NCBI GenBank assembly: GCA_016110215.1
Contig: JADWQD010000006.1
Span: forward strand, 1,798,001-1,862,000
Direction of reading: 5' to 3'
DNA: 64,000 nt
Origin: Capronia americana
Lineage: Eukaryota; Ascomycota; Eurotiomycetes; Chaetothyriales; Herpotrichiellaceae
Under the pieces are notes generated by a model. It had not been told where the DNA came from and made no database searches. It saw nothing but the letters and a program-made list of their open reading frames with translations. The position numbers were made by a program, and so were the translations under genes. Within the stretch, counting starts at the first letter, position 1. Every line of letters begins with the position of its first letter. This document shows, piece after piece, positions 42,283 through 54,079 of this stretch.

Positions 42283-43365
42283 TTACGTGACGATGATATC
42301 CGACATGTTGAGGCTCATCGGACCGCCACGCATTCTGACAAGTTGCTCTAGGCGCCGGAATGCATCTCTGACATGTTGACGGTCCCGCACACATCCATCC
42401 CACTGCATGCTTGTCAACGGATGATCAAAGCATGTTCCAAACGACCTGGGATAGCTCAGCTCAGCTCCATTGGAAGCTAGAATCATAACAGCGCATATCG
42501 TCTTGTTTGAAGGCGCGAGTACAGGATCTCGCATCGTTTTGTTCAGCCACTGCGTCGCCCGATATCGAAGAGCTAGGAGCCCAGGAGTCTCTACTGGTGC
42601 CGCTCGAATATTGCCCACGGGCTGCTGCAATAGCCTTTGGTGTTTGAGGGTGCACGGCTGCCCTAAACATCAATGCGCGGAAGAAAGCTGGATGGGTAAT
42701 GGACGGAGCAAACCGGTGCTTGACCGGCGGATTTTCCACACCTCGTGCATCGGGGAATCGGAATGCTGGCCAGAGCTCGTCTGTCGCTATGGGACTCAGC
42801 GAACCATTAGCAGACAAAGTCCATGTCAGTGCGAGTGTGTCAACACGCAAGGTGGCCATACAGCTCTTTGGCGGACATACAGCGATGGGTCAACAGAGGA
42901 TGCTTCCAACTCTGAGGGATAATTTCTGAAAGGATTGTAACGTCCCTGCCCGAGCAGGTATCTTGGGCTCTGTAGGTCTTCTGCGTTACCAGAGTGGCTG
43001 AGCAAATATATTAGAACATCCTCTAAGGCCCTGCTTGAATCTTATGTTCTTGCTGAATGTCTTTGACGAGGAAGCGAGCGTCGGGCCGCGATATCAAACC
43101 TGCCATGGGCCTGCTCCGCTTCGGTCGCACTGTGCACGGATTCTCGACCTCTGGGATTGTATCTCAGGAGTAGATTGATGACCCTTTCCCTCCACCTCCA
43201 CGGCCTTGTCTTGCACGCCGCCAATATTTCTGGAATTTGCGATCTCACCGCCGTCCGGTTGCTTTGCGTGACAGCTTGACTTGAAGGGCTCTCCTCGACA
43301 AAGAGCAGTTGATGATCGTTGGGGCTCCGATTCTCGATATGTTCTGCGCCATTTCGTTGCATCAT
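42283..43365 (-). pseudogene. broken fungal transcription-factor-like gene (DUF3468/fungal TF C-domain type)
   Basis: Pieces in different frames line up in the order of a family of fungal TF-domain proteins. From 43365: HQLLFVEESPSSQAVTQSNR then TAVRSQIPEI, an Arg/Trp-rich linker and an in-frame TAA at 43042-43044. The same frame then continues past the stop with LEDVLIYLLSHSGN and YLLGQGRYNPFRNYPSEL (the family's LLG.GR.DPF..YP block). Another frame gives APSITHPAFFRALMFRAAVH. A shift of one base near 42630-42650 leads to PGLLALRYRATQWLNKTM and KTICAVMILASNGAEL, ending in RMRGGPMSLNMSDIIVT. One intron could explain part of the first frame change, but an in-frame stop and a second shift with no splice signals point to a pseudogene. 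Both calls rest on recalled family patterns. Confidence 0.5.
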
Positions 43366-43904
43366 TCAGCGGTCAGTGACCATGAGCCATATTGACATGC
43401 AGCACCCTCCAAATTCTGTCGAGCTACTCGAAAAAGCCTGATCAATGGAGTTTGCAGTGTCGAGTTGAGCTGCCCAGGAAGATCCGGTCCTTGTCATGCC
43501 CACCGTGCTCGGAACTGTGTAGTTGAGCTAGTCAGGAGTACGTAGTAAGGAGATACGCCTTCCCCAAGCCCATAGAGTGGCCTTGGATGGTTTCAAGCAT
43601 TCAGCGCAGCATTCGTCAGCGTCGATTCAGGCGTGACCAAAGTTGCCCTTCCCAATTCCGGCATGATCAAACACGAGGACTGGCTCCATTGTCCGGGGCA
43701 TTTCCTTCACGCTTCCTATAAATCGGACAAGCGACATCCACTGCTGAATCGGGGAGGCTCTGCTGCTCTGTCGACTTCCGCCGAGGTTCATTACTGCCGG
43801 ATTCCACAAACCCGCGAACAATGCCTCAACCACACCAGCATGACTCCCCATTCCCAGTATCAGGTGGCCTTACCCTTTGCCGATTGATCACATTCTATGT
43901 CCAC

Positions 43905-44666
43905 TTATACTGTACTTAAGTACTTAGCGACTTCGTCCCATTCCCCTTGCCAACAGATATGGCGGGTCCATCCTTCGAGTTCCTTGTATTCCAAGAGACT
44001 CAAGGACTGTACTTTTCAAAGGCAGCCTTTGACATCCGGCGGCACGAGATGGGTCCCTGCTGGCTGTAGTAATCAACAATGGGACCCGGACTTATTTGCG
44101 CCAGTCCACTTCAGCGTCGCTTGAGCCGTCTGGACCAGCGAAATCGCCTTGGCAGAGCACATGAGCACGTCCAGGAATGGCCTCCTCCTCACAGCCCTTG
44201 AAAGACGCTGGACGCTTCGTCTTCAAGCTGACTGGTGAAGATGCAGTGAAATTGTGAATGAGACAAGATCACAATGGGCATTCGGCGTAAATGAGTTGAA
44301 GATCGATTTAATGGTCGAAAACGCAAGGGGCGTTCACCCCGCCGGGCCAGCACTTGACACAGACACTCCGGCAGCTCCAAGAACACGGCTGAGCAGCAGT
44401 TGGACGAAGAGGCCGCCGAAAGATTAGCGGAGTGGCAAGTTCTCTGGTGATGCCGTCGTAGAGATCGACCACATCTTTGATCGCCAAGCCCTTGAGAGCG
44501 ATTGGATCGTTGCGTATTTGTGGCAGATCGGTCGTCGACGCCCGGCCAGACCGGTCCGAGACACCTATAGCCGGCAGCAGTGTAGTGGGAGATCCAGTCT
44601 TTCCAGTTATGTTGGGTTCATCCATAACCCATGGACAAAGACAATGGTCAATTTTGAGGAGGTCAT
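43905..44666 (-). pseudogene. broken alpha/beta-hydrolase gene
   Basis: Starts at 44666 with MTSSKLTIVFVHGLWMNPT, the oxyanion-loop HG of an alpha/beta hydrolase, then a stop. In a second frame it continues WKDWISHYTAAGYRCL and PVWPGVDDRS. A third frame gives DLPQIRNDPIALKGLAIKDV and VDLYDGITRELATPL. Back in another frame comes SFGGLFVQLLLSRVLGAAG (the nucleophile elbow region, usually GHSFGG, here broken just before the Ser), then ALSTIKS-like and near the end EYKELEGWTRHICWQ and EWDEVAKYL, matching the catalytic-His region where a G-R-T-H motif is usual. The order and spacing match a roughly 280-residue hydrolase, but at least three frame changes and several stops without splice signals make it non-functional. 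Original substrate unknown. Confidence 0.65.
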
Positions 44667-45751
44667 GGCGCTTGAGCGGTTGGGACGAAGTCTTTTGGTG
44701 CTCAAGGTGTCGAGGACTTGTAGTGGGGAGTGATGAAAGTGCCTTAAAGAGAAAACAGTCAGTGTCAACAAAGCCGAATGATTCATCATATTTATAACCC
44801 TCGTGATCAGAAGCATCCGGCCGAGCTCGGTCATCCATTACAGAGTCCGGCCTTGAAGACCTTCGGCATCACCACTGCAGTGCCTGCCACTCGAAGGACA
44901 AGATCTCTGATCTAAAATGAATAATGCACGACAAGCATCAATCAATATTAAGAGCGCAATGCGATTTCGTGTAGACCGATTTCCAACAAGATATGGGAAT
45001 ATCGAGATGAGGGTCAACAAGTTGATGTGTCTAAACCCCATTCAGAAAAGAACGAAACACAAAGGGGTGTTCCATTTTCCAGCCTGGCTTCGGGATTGAG
45101 GAGAAAGTGGTCAACGACGGGGCAATTCGGCATGAAACTGATCCTACAAACATAGAATTTCAGCACAGGCGACTGTTGATCGACGAATTTCGCTCGGTTA
45201 ATCAGCGTAATAGCATCCGACCGTCCGAATTTCACGATATAGACAAACACAGTCCGTCATTTCGAGCCCGATATAGATACAACCGGCGTGTCACGCTGTC
45301 GTGCAGCATATGTCTCTTCAATTCATTGCAGGTCTTTCGCGCATCCTCTCGCCGTCAAAGGATAATAGGAAGAGCCTTGTGAGGTCGCGTGGAACTCGGC
45401 GAACGGCGACCCTCAGTCACTTCGGCTGTTTAGGTACAGCCCGGAGGCGCTCGAGATGTGCCACTGTTCCTCTTGGCAGGAGATATTTGCAAAGATGGAC
45501 TTACTATTCATCGACGTTATCGAATAGCTGAAAGAAGGCTAGAAAGAATAATAGCGGACGGGGTTGGATAGACTGAGCAAGTTGCGACGGAATAATATAA
45601 ACGGGCGTGAGTGGGGTATCAAATGCCAAGGCGAATTCTTGGCGGCGGTCATGCGGCGGCGCACGTTGATTTTTGCGATCCCCAATTTGAGATTGGTACA
45701 TCTTCTTCCACGGCACAGCTGTGATAAGGATTCAACCACAATACCGTCAAG
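44667..45751. other. 1.1-kb stretch without a supported gene
   Basis: Between the broken hydrolase and ribosomal protein uL14. It holds the promoter of the latter and AT-richer sequence. Nothing else recognised. Confidence 0.45.
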
Positions 45752-46463
45752 ATGTCGAAGCGAGGGTACGTTTGGCGTCTTAGACCGCTCCTTGAGTTTT
45801 CAACTGGAGAGGACTGAGCAGGGCTAACATTTCAACAGCCGCGGTGGTGCCTCTGGCAACAAGCTCAAGATGACCCTCGGTCTCCCTGTGTACGTTTTAC
45901 CCTCGCTCAAATGCAATCCAGCCCACCTGTATCAACTGGCCATATATGCCGAGCACAGAAGATATGGCAGACTATATCCGAGGGCGCTGATGATGCCGGC
46001 TCTTTTACAAGTTGGAAGCGGGCGATAGAAAGATGCTAACGGATGGCCACAGTGGAGCGGTAATGTCCTGCGCAGACAACTCGGGTGCCCGAAATCTCTA
46101 CATCATCTCAGTCAAGGGTATTGGTGCTCGATTGAACAGATTACCCGCCGCTGGTGTCGGAGACATGGTTATGGCCACGGTCAAGAAAGGAAAGCCAGAG
46201 TTGAGAAAGAAAGGTATGTACAACTTGGAAGGGCACTGACACAAGAGACTGATGATTGCCATTTAGTCATGCCTGCAGTCGTGGTCCGACAATCAAAACC
46301 GTGGAGACGGCCGGACGGGATCTACCTCTATTTCGAAGACAACGCAGGCGTCATTGTAAACCCGAAAGGAGAAATGAAAGGCAGCGCTATCACGGGACCG
46401 GTAGGAAAGGAGGCCGCTGAGCTGTGGCCCAGAATTGCGAGCAACAGCGGTGTGGTGATGTGA
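45752..46463 (+). CDS. RPL23: 60S ribosomal protein uL14 (Rpl23)
   Basis: Four exons: 45752-45765, 45839-45889, 46053-46213, 46267-46463; 140 residues, the normal eukaryotic length. The first exon encodes only MSKRG. Splicing gives [69 protein letters not shown] and PRIASNSGVVM, which match uL14 throughout. uL14 sits on the 60S subunit interface near the sarcin-ricin loop and is the contact site for the anti-association factor eIF6. Intron-rich 5' ends are typical for fungal ribosomal protein genes. Its neighbours on both sides are gene-poor. Confidence 0.97.
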
Positions 46464-49400
46464 AAGGTCATCCCTGCTTGGGCATTTCCATGGGGAGGTA
46501 ACTGAGGATTTCCTGCATGCACGAGCCGGCACTGTGTGCTGCACACTTCTGCAGATAACGAGAACGGCGAGAAACTGTCATAAACCAGCAAGCTTTGCAA
46601 TGATACCATGAACAGCTCGCCATGGTAATGGGTCTCGCTACCATGCAGTCCAGGCGGCCTTGAAACTGGTGTTGGGCGACTTGAAAATTGAGCATCTCTT
46701 TCCAATGACTTTCTGCCCACTTCTTCCTTGATCTGTCCAGCTGAAAATTAGGAGAAAAGAAGACCCATATTCAAGCATTGATAAAACCTTTGCCTAGGTG
46801 GAGGCATGCCAACATTGTCGACGAGTCCATGGCAAGGACAATTAATAATGCTCTGCTCCGTATTGGGTCCTTCGAGGTGAAGTTCAAATCGTATCGGAGG
46901 GTTATCAGTCCGCACTGGTCGACGAGAGGTTGACGGACCTAGGCGAAGACCGGAAATCCCTCCGTTTGACGTTTGTGTCCGGCCCAGATGAAGCAGAGCA
47001 GCGGATCTCAACGGGCTGCGGCTGGATGTTGCAGCCAGATAATTCCTTCTAGCCCAATCAGTGTCATTGGGCGTGAGTCGTCGACAGGCGCCGCCCTTCC
47101 GAGGTTCTGGTTGTGTCAATCCCTGTTCGAGCGTTATACGAGTACCGAACAATGCTTGCCTTGGCACCCAGTTATAGGCAACCCAGTCATTCCTTGCATC
47201 AATATCGTAAATGAGTTTTCCGTCACACGAAGGTGCCGATTATTGCTTAGCAAAGAAGCTATGCATTGGCCTCGACGCTGGTCCGTGCGTTGACATCAAC
47301 AAATGCGGCAACGTCCACCTCAATTGGCACTGGTGCCGTTCCAGAGAGGAATAGCAGCGGCGGCACCTCCCAGTCACAAGGAAGCTCCAGCAGTCTCCAG
47401 CAAACAAAACTTTGGGATTTTCCGCCTCGGGATATGATAGGTGGCCGCAGTCTTCAGCTCGTCGCGCATGAGCTGTCTGGTCTGGGCTCGGGAGGCTGGT
47501 ATTTCGCTGAAATGCATGCTTGCAGTATCTGGAGGGTTAGAAATGCCAGGAAGAGGCTGCCTTGGTCATTTTCACCCCATTCCATTCGGGCGCAGTTGGC
47601 ATTTGGCTCTGGCTCCTGCAGGCCGAGGAAGTCTTGGATCATGGATTGCCTGGCATGGTCAGGGAGGGCTGGCATCGAAGGATAATTTGGGTCCGGCAGA
47701 ACAGCATTTCGTGGCTTGCTTGAAAGGCACACTACGTGTGTGCGTTGACCGAAGGTCTTCTGAAGTCACTACCGATTTCTTGGGCCCTTTTCCGGACTTT
47801 CTTCGCAAACAGCCTGTAGGACAGCAGTTGACAATCTCGGCTACGGACATGGTCCTATGACGTAAGCTGATTTCGGACTGATATTGCTTTACTCGTACCC
47901 CTACACATCCTAGCCTTCGCTGGTCTGTTATTCAACAGAAATTGATCGCGATAGAGCTTGTGATCGGCGACGATCTGGAGAGCTCAAGCGAGGAGCAAAA
48001 AGGTGTCAAACTTTTGAGCGCTTCAAGGCTAACCTTTCCCAAACCATACTAACGGGGCGTGCAGCGGGGACCACAGACCTGTCCAGATTCTCCCGCAAGC
48101 GAGAAGTCAGGGGTGTCCACATGGCTCTGCGCTGCCTCCCAAAAATCCGGCAAACTTTGTCACCGCTAGCTGCTGGAAGGAGCATGGGTCCTGTGGATTT
48201 GAACCCCGCGCTCTGCAGCTCAATCCACAGTCTATCCCAACAACAGCAACCCCCTCCTGTCCACAAAGGGTATCATAATTCTGCAGCCTGCTTGGTCAAA
48301 GAAGACATGGGCAAATCCCATGCTTGAGAATTCTTCGTGAAACTGACAAGCCTCAGCCCGTTTGGTTCGCTTCGAGTCACACCCCGTGAGTCGACGTCAA
48401 AGGGGCGATCATGGGAGAAGCGTCTCCGACACAGCCATTGGAACCTCGCGTGTGGAATGCTTAACCAAATCGCATGATGGAGATGAGCCGCAAAGAAACA
48501 ACAGTGATTGCTGTGGGTGTGGAGGCTTGGGAACCCCGCCTTAGGAATGCTTGCTTGAGTTATCGGGCTCTAGATTAGGCATACGGTTGCAGGCACTCTA
48601 GTGTATGGAGGACTCCGATTGTTTGTATCTCCATGGCGATTTCAGAGTTGATTTTTTCTATTGGCCTACAGGCCATGATGATGTCCATCTCAACCATTCC
48701 CTCAAGAATTGACCGTCAACGTCTGGCAGACATGGCGGAGTAAAGGCTGGGGCGATAATGCTGTGTCTTGTAATCAGGAGATCGTAGCGTGCATCATTGC
48801 TGTCAGTGGTTCAATCGGCTCCTGCAGGGGACCGCAACGGACTACCAGAAAGCTCGAAAGGTTAGGTGTTTCTGCAACGCAGCGTAGTCCAATCACTATC
48901 GGCGCAGCTGAGCAGCAGCAGCCCTTTTGAGAGTTGGTGCTGCTGCAGGACGAAGTAAGCCACGAGGCATTCAGCTGCGCTTGGCAACCAGTTTCCCGTC
49001 TTCCCTGCCCTCTCTGTCTTTTCAAGCTCTGCTCACCTTGACGTGCACGCTCGACAGGGCTGCATATGTTCTGAAACCCATTCGTCGGTACCCACACTTG
49101 CAGACTCAATGTCTCCGCCCTGTTCTGTGGTCAGGCTGATGCTCTCTCTACTCGCTCATCTCATCCAGCCAAGTATGGCCACCCTGCAAATGGAATTGTC
49201 CTATTCTGGTACTCGGTGCAGGTGAGATGTGCCCGGACCAGCCACTGTAAGCCAGCCTGGAAATCCCGTTCGCATGGCTCGACTGACCAAAGGCCATGAC
49301 CATGACCATGCTCATCCCATTCCGGATCCAGAGCGTCGGTTCACAGGCCATGTTAGATCGCCGTCCGCGAACACTATTATACCTTGTCCACGCTAGACCT

Positions 49401-50436
49401 CGGCGAGCATGGCAGCTCCGTCAGACACTCTCCGAAAAATGATTCGATCCATCGCGATCCCCTGCGACTAGTTTCCCACAGGGCTCCTGTCAAGCAGGTT
49501 GGGTGGTGGGTGAGAAAACTCTTCCAAGGCGCTCTTGGTCACTTTGGGCCAAGCCCGGCCACATGCACGGCGACCCGCGGGCAGCCTCTCATTCCCTCCA
49601 CCAGAAACCACTGGCCAGTTGGAATTTTGCTGCTGGTCTGTTCGACACTTGCGCTGAGAAACTGCCCTTGTCCCCAACCAGACACCTTCTCAACAGCAAA
49701 AGCCAAAAGACAAGGGCGTGGAAGATGCCGCGACGGAATCGAGGCTGAGTCGTTGCTTTCCCGCCGCCTGTTGCTTTCCTCCAAACGCCGCTCCCACGCG
49801 ATGCAGTAGCTTGGGGACGAGTGGTTTCCAGCCGAATGCATATCCGGTCCTGATCACGGCTTCTATTTCAGGCCTCGCATTCGTACTTTACTGACAATGG
49901 GACCTCGTGGCAATCCAAGTCTTCTTCTTCATCCCTCCCCTCCATGTCACTGGCTCACAACACCTGCGTCTATTATGACACACCCCATACCTTTCCCTCT
50001 GCTGACATCGGGCCCGCGGATGACGGAACTTGAACCAGGGTTGTGGTCATACGATTGACTTGTTCTTCTATACCCCTCTCGCCTTTGGTCTCGTTTTTGC
50101 TGCTCCTCGGATTCCCCAGCCCACTCTTGTCTTGTGGGGTTGAAATCTATTTCAGCCTTGCTCATTAATACGAGCGCTCCCCTTCAGAGTCCAGATCGGC
50201 ACAGCCTTTTTTGACTACAACATTCACCGGCATTTTTGAATATAGCAAAGGTCGCTCCAATCTATCGTTACCATTTCCATTTCAGGAAAGCGTAGGGCAC
50301 CTCTTCGTCAGGGCAACGCTCCTCCATTCTTGTTCTTCGGTGGGAAGCAGCTGCAAGGAGCACCTGGTTCCAAGGCGGATAAGGCTGGAGCTGCAAGCTC
50401 CAACTCGACCGAGGGTAGTTCAATCTGGCTCGAAGA
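46464..50436. other. 4-kb stretch without a supported gene
   Basis: Short overlapping open frames on both strands (for example 47441-47860 plus, 47454-47732 minus) show no recognisable domain or codon pattern. A tRNA B-box-like match at 48192-48206 failed structure checks. The 3' part, from about 49.8 kb, is CT-rich and probably the long leader and promoter of the Zn2Cys6 gene at 50437. Confidence 0.4.
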
Positions 50437-52319
50437 ATGGCTGGACCCGGGGGTGGCCCACCTCGCAAGAGCCACACGAAGTCGAGAAAGGGGTGCAAAA
50501 CTTGCAAGCGCCGACATATACGCTGTGACGAGACCTTCCCCCAATGTCGAAACTGTACAAAGCACAATTGCCGTTGCGACTACATGGACATGCCAGCAGC
50601 CGGTGAGGAGCCTCTCAAAGGCGCCAAACCTCCCGACCTCCTGATGTCCCCCGAGCTCCAGCGTCGCCTTGACAATTGGCGCATGTCAGGCGAATCTCCT
50701 CTACAGGAGCTTCAAGTGCCAGACAGGGTATACTGGACGCGGTTCTCGACGATCGATCTGCGCCTGATCCACCACATTACCACTCTGTCGACGGATATGT
50801 GTAATCGAGGATACAGTACATGCACAGCATGGGGTTTCAAGACGCCCTCGTAAGATGATGTCTCTAATATATAGGGGTGACATTGCTAACGCGGCATTGA
50901 GGCTCATCTCTGCGTCACTCTCGCATGATTTTGCTATGAGCGCACTGCTTGCGTTGTCTGCATCCCATCTCGCGTGGCAGACGAAGAACCCAGACACAGA
51001 CAACCTGGCGTATCACCATCGCGGAGTGGCCCTCAAGGGCCTACATGAAGCTATCGGCGCGTTCTCTAGGGAGAATTCTGAAGCCATCCTCGCCGCATCT
51101 ATTCTCCTGTCGTGGCAGGCAACTGACTGGTAAGAATAACGTCCACTCTCTGTGTGAAAGCTAACAAGAGTCAGGCGGGGGTGGGCATCTCTGCAACAAG
51201 GTGTATCAACCGTAGGTGAACAAAACCTCCGTTCGAAGCAAGGATGTTGACAATGTACAGGTCATGAGTGCGATGCGGCAGTGGATACACGAGTCCGACC
51301 TGGCTCGGTATTTAGAGAACCAGAGGACAGTAGCTCGAGCTAGGACTCCCGCAACTCCAACCATGCCTCATGCGCAATTGTCCATCCCTCATGAAGACTT
51401 ACGGCGAGTCGAACAGATCACCACTGCCCTCCACAACTTGAGACTGCGGCTCTCGACCAGCGAAGAACTTGCAGAGTATGCAGGACGGTTGGTCGAATAC
51501 CTTCAAGACTTACAACGGGACTTGTCAACTCAAGCACCTGAGCAAGCATTCGTCCGCTTACAGCCACTGAGAGATCTGATCTTCTGGCTGCCACCATTGA
51601 TTTTACGCGCAGGTGAACCGGATCTGGCCCCTCTGACTTTGCTGTCACATCTTTACGCAAGCGCACTCGCCGTCGAGCCGTTGTTTCCAGATATCGGTGG
51701 CGCCTATCTTGGAAGCATGTCCGTTCTCCCGCTTGAACGAGTACATGACATGCTCAGAACAAGACGAAACACGCAACCTCAAGACACAAGCATCCAGGTG
51801 GCATTGTCTCTGATAGATGTCCCCGTACAGATCATGACTTCGTATCGGCTGCGGCAAAGGCACAACAGCCAGAGTAGCCAACATATCGAGGGCTATCGCT
51901 ATTCTCCCCATGGAAGTCCTTACACCACACCCCAAATGCCCAATCCCACCTCTACAGACGTATCGATCGCGCCCCTCTATTCCAACTCACCCCTCCATGC
52001 CCCTGGCAGCCTGCCGTTGCCCGGATCAGCTTATTTTCAAGCTGCTCTAGGCCCTGGCGAACCGCGCCGGGAATCGTCCATGTCATCCGTGTCATCGCTC
52101 GGACGCACCCATTCAATCAGTGATCGGAGTCTCGCGTCAGGCAGCCCCCACGCAATGGGGATGGTATATGGCTCTCCTGCGACGCAGCACCCGCGGAGCA
52201 GCCACGAGCTCCCAGGGTCGAGGATGGACTACTTTGGGCAAGTTCAAGCACCGTACAACCCATACGGCAGCATGAATATGAATAGTCGGTTCGTCGCTCC
52301 TTCACAACTCTGGACTTAG
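50437..52319 (+). CDS. Zn2Cys6 transcription factor (Upc2-like fungal family)
   Basis: Four-exon model: 50437-50849, 50902-51129, 51175-51211, 51261-52319; 578 residues. Zn2Cys6 cluster at Cys20, 23, 30, 37, 40, 47 (RKGCKTCKRRHIRCDETFP) close to the N-terminus, then LLMSPELQRRLDNW and VYWTRFSTIDLRLIHHI. Splicing with a GCTAAC branch site gives FKTPS-LISASLSHDFAMS and ALLALSASHLAW, a hallmark of the Upc2/C6 group. The C-terminal third is Ser/Pro/Gly/Tyr-rich. An alternative 3' end is attractive: a 65-nt intron 52289-52353 with a weak GTTCGT donor would replace RFVAPSQLWT by RTPPATMSPPLQHSQQ and a Lys/Glu/Gln-rich end at 52426 (592 residues). Upc2 itself controls sterol genes in yeasts; no target is implied here by the neighbours. 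Confidence 0.85.
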
Positions 52320-54079
52320 ACGAACCCCGACTGAGTATTCATCTTCCCCACAGGACTCCTCCAGCGACCATGTCTCCACCGCTGCAGCACTCACAGCAAG
52401 ACAAGGGCAAAGAACGGCAACAGTGAGGATGGACTACATGATGACGATGACTATGACGATGACGTGAGACTATGGGCACCCACCATCCATGGGGACTAAT
52501 TCACGGCTATTAGCGAGGCGTTAGGAAGCGATGTATGAACGCGAACCAATGAGAAAAAGACAAGGCCACCGTGAGGAGGAGTTCATGGTTCTGGCGAAAA
52601 GGTTGGTGAAAATCTATATATGGCGGATCTCTTCACAAAAGCTTGGTGTTGGGTGGTCGTGTCAGGAGCACACTATTATGTCGGCTCATCTTGTCACCCC
52701 AGAATTATTTGCTAAGGCTGAAAGGCTAATATGCACGTCGGTCATCTTTTCCATCTCATCTGATCTCACAATTGCCCGAATCTGCTGGGCAGTGGTCCCC
52801 CGATGGTTACGGTTGGGGCCTTCGGTTTGACGACTCCTGCCACTAGGTTGTGTTGAAGGATTTCGATGAGAGAGGTACTGTGGGAGCGGCGCATGATAAT
52901 TGGTTATTCACCAGATATGCTCACCATCGATTTGATTTTGTCCTCTTACCCAGAACAAGCAACATGTTCCCTGGTGCTTGATATCCGCCAACCACTAATG
53001 CTTGATCTGAATCGAGGTACTCGGACCACACTCTGGAGTCAGAGCGTGATCGACACGACTTCTTGGCTCATTATGGAATCACCCGTACTCGTGTATAATT
53101 TGAGAACATTGGGTTCATCCGCCTTGCTGCCCGTGACCTTGGCGCTGTGTATGACTCAGGCAGAATGAGATGACATATTATGCTCGCGTGCCGTGGACTG
53201 GGTGAGAGTGCCGAGGAAGGTTAAGTGAATACGCACCATGTTGAGAGGCGGAGTCATACGATTCCTCAACCAACCCAGCCCTGGCAATACGAAGGATGCG
53301 ATCCGACCGCAACACTGGGGCCTCGGAGTCGTCGATGTTGTGAAAGTGTCGCGTTACTTCTGGACTTGGCAGCCATGCCGTCGCAGTATCCGCTGGCCCT
53401 TGATTATCGAGCAGGCATTTGGCAACCTGCGGTCCTTAGCAGTCGCACTGGGAAGGCTGGACCAATAGTGCTTGTCGACGAGAAGCATCAGTCTCGGATG
53501 GCATGATGTCGCATCGAGTAGCCTTGTCTGGACACACGCGCATTTCTTTTGGCAGTAGGCCGCTGGTGACCTTAGCGTGAATACGGAACCGAGAGAAGAG
53601 ATCTCGAAGGATCAGCTGGCCCCAGCGGATAACGAGATCGGGGGCAGAGAGATCAATCCGAATAGACCTAGACGACGAGGAGGGCAGTGTTCGCGCTGCC
53701 TGATCGCACATATACGAACTTCGTCACTCTACCAGCCCGACACTAATATTAGTGGCCAAAAAGCAGACCAAGAAGTCCCCGCCGTGTAACACGAGGCTTC
53801 ACGTTTTAGCTAGGGCTGGCGCTCTTCGGGTAACCCAGACGCCGTTTGCCGTGGGGTTTCGGGCTACTCAAGCCCAGTTGCCAGGGCTGAACGCGTACCT
53901 GAGCCTGCTTGCTTCCATGCCACTGGCTCGGTTCCACTCGCGGTCAGACCCGCTTGAATTTGACATGACGATGGGCGCAGTTTGACCCGACATTCACAGT
54001 ATTCAGCCAACATCTACACTAGGATCGGAAGTGCAGGCTCTCTCAACTTCGGCCGCCTTCTCCTCCTCGGTAACCGAAG
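52320..54079. other. 1.8-kb stretch without a supported gene
   Basis: 3' flank of the Zn2Cys6 gene (or its last exon, see there), then sequence with only short random frames up to the deubiquitinase start. Confidence 0.45.

Noticed and set aside
43627..43851. 74-residue minus-strand frame ending LVFDHAGIGKGNFGHA
   Set aside because: It looks somewhat protein-like and lies beside two broken genes, but I could not tie it to any family or to the hydrolase remains.
44308..44838. 176-residue minus-strand open frame
   Set aside because: It is one of several frames crossing the broken hydrolase; only its middle part (DLPQIRNDPIALKGLAIKDV) belongs to that gene, and its ends are out-of-frame noise.
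47441..47860. 139-residue plus-strand frame in the 4-kb empty stretch
   Set aside because: No domain, skewed composition, and competing frames of similar length on the other strand.
48192..48206. tRNA B-box-like sequence (GGTTCAAATCC on the minus strand)
   Set aside because: The flanking bases do not pair as a T stem (GCGGG against CACAG), and no A box or acceptor stem fits.
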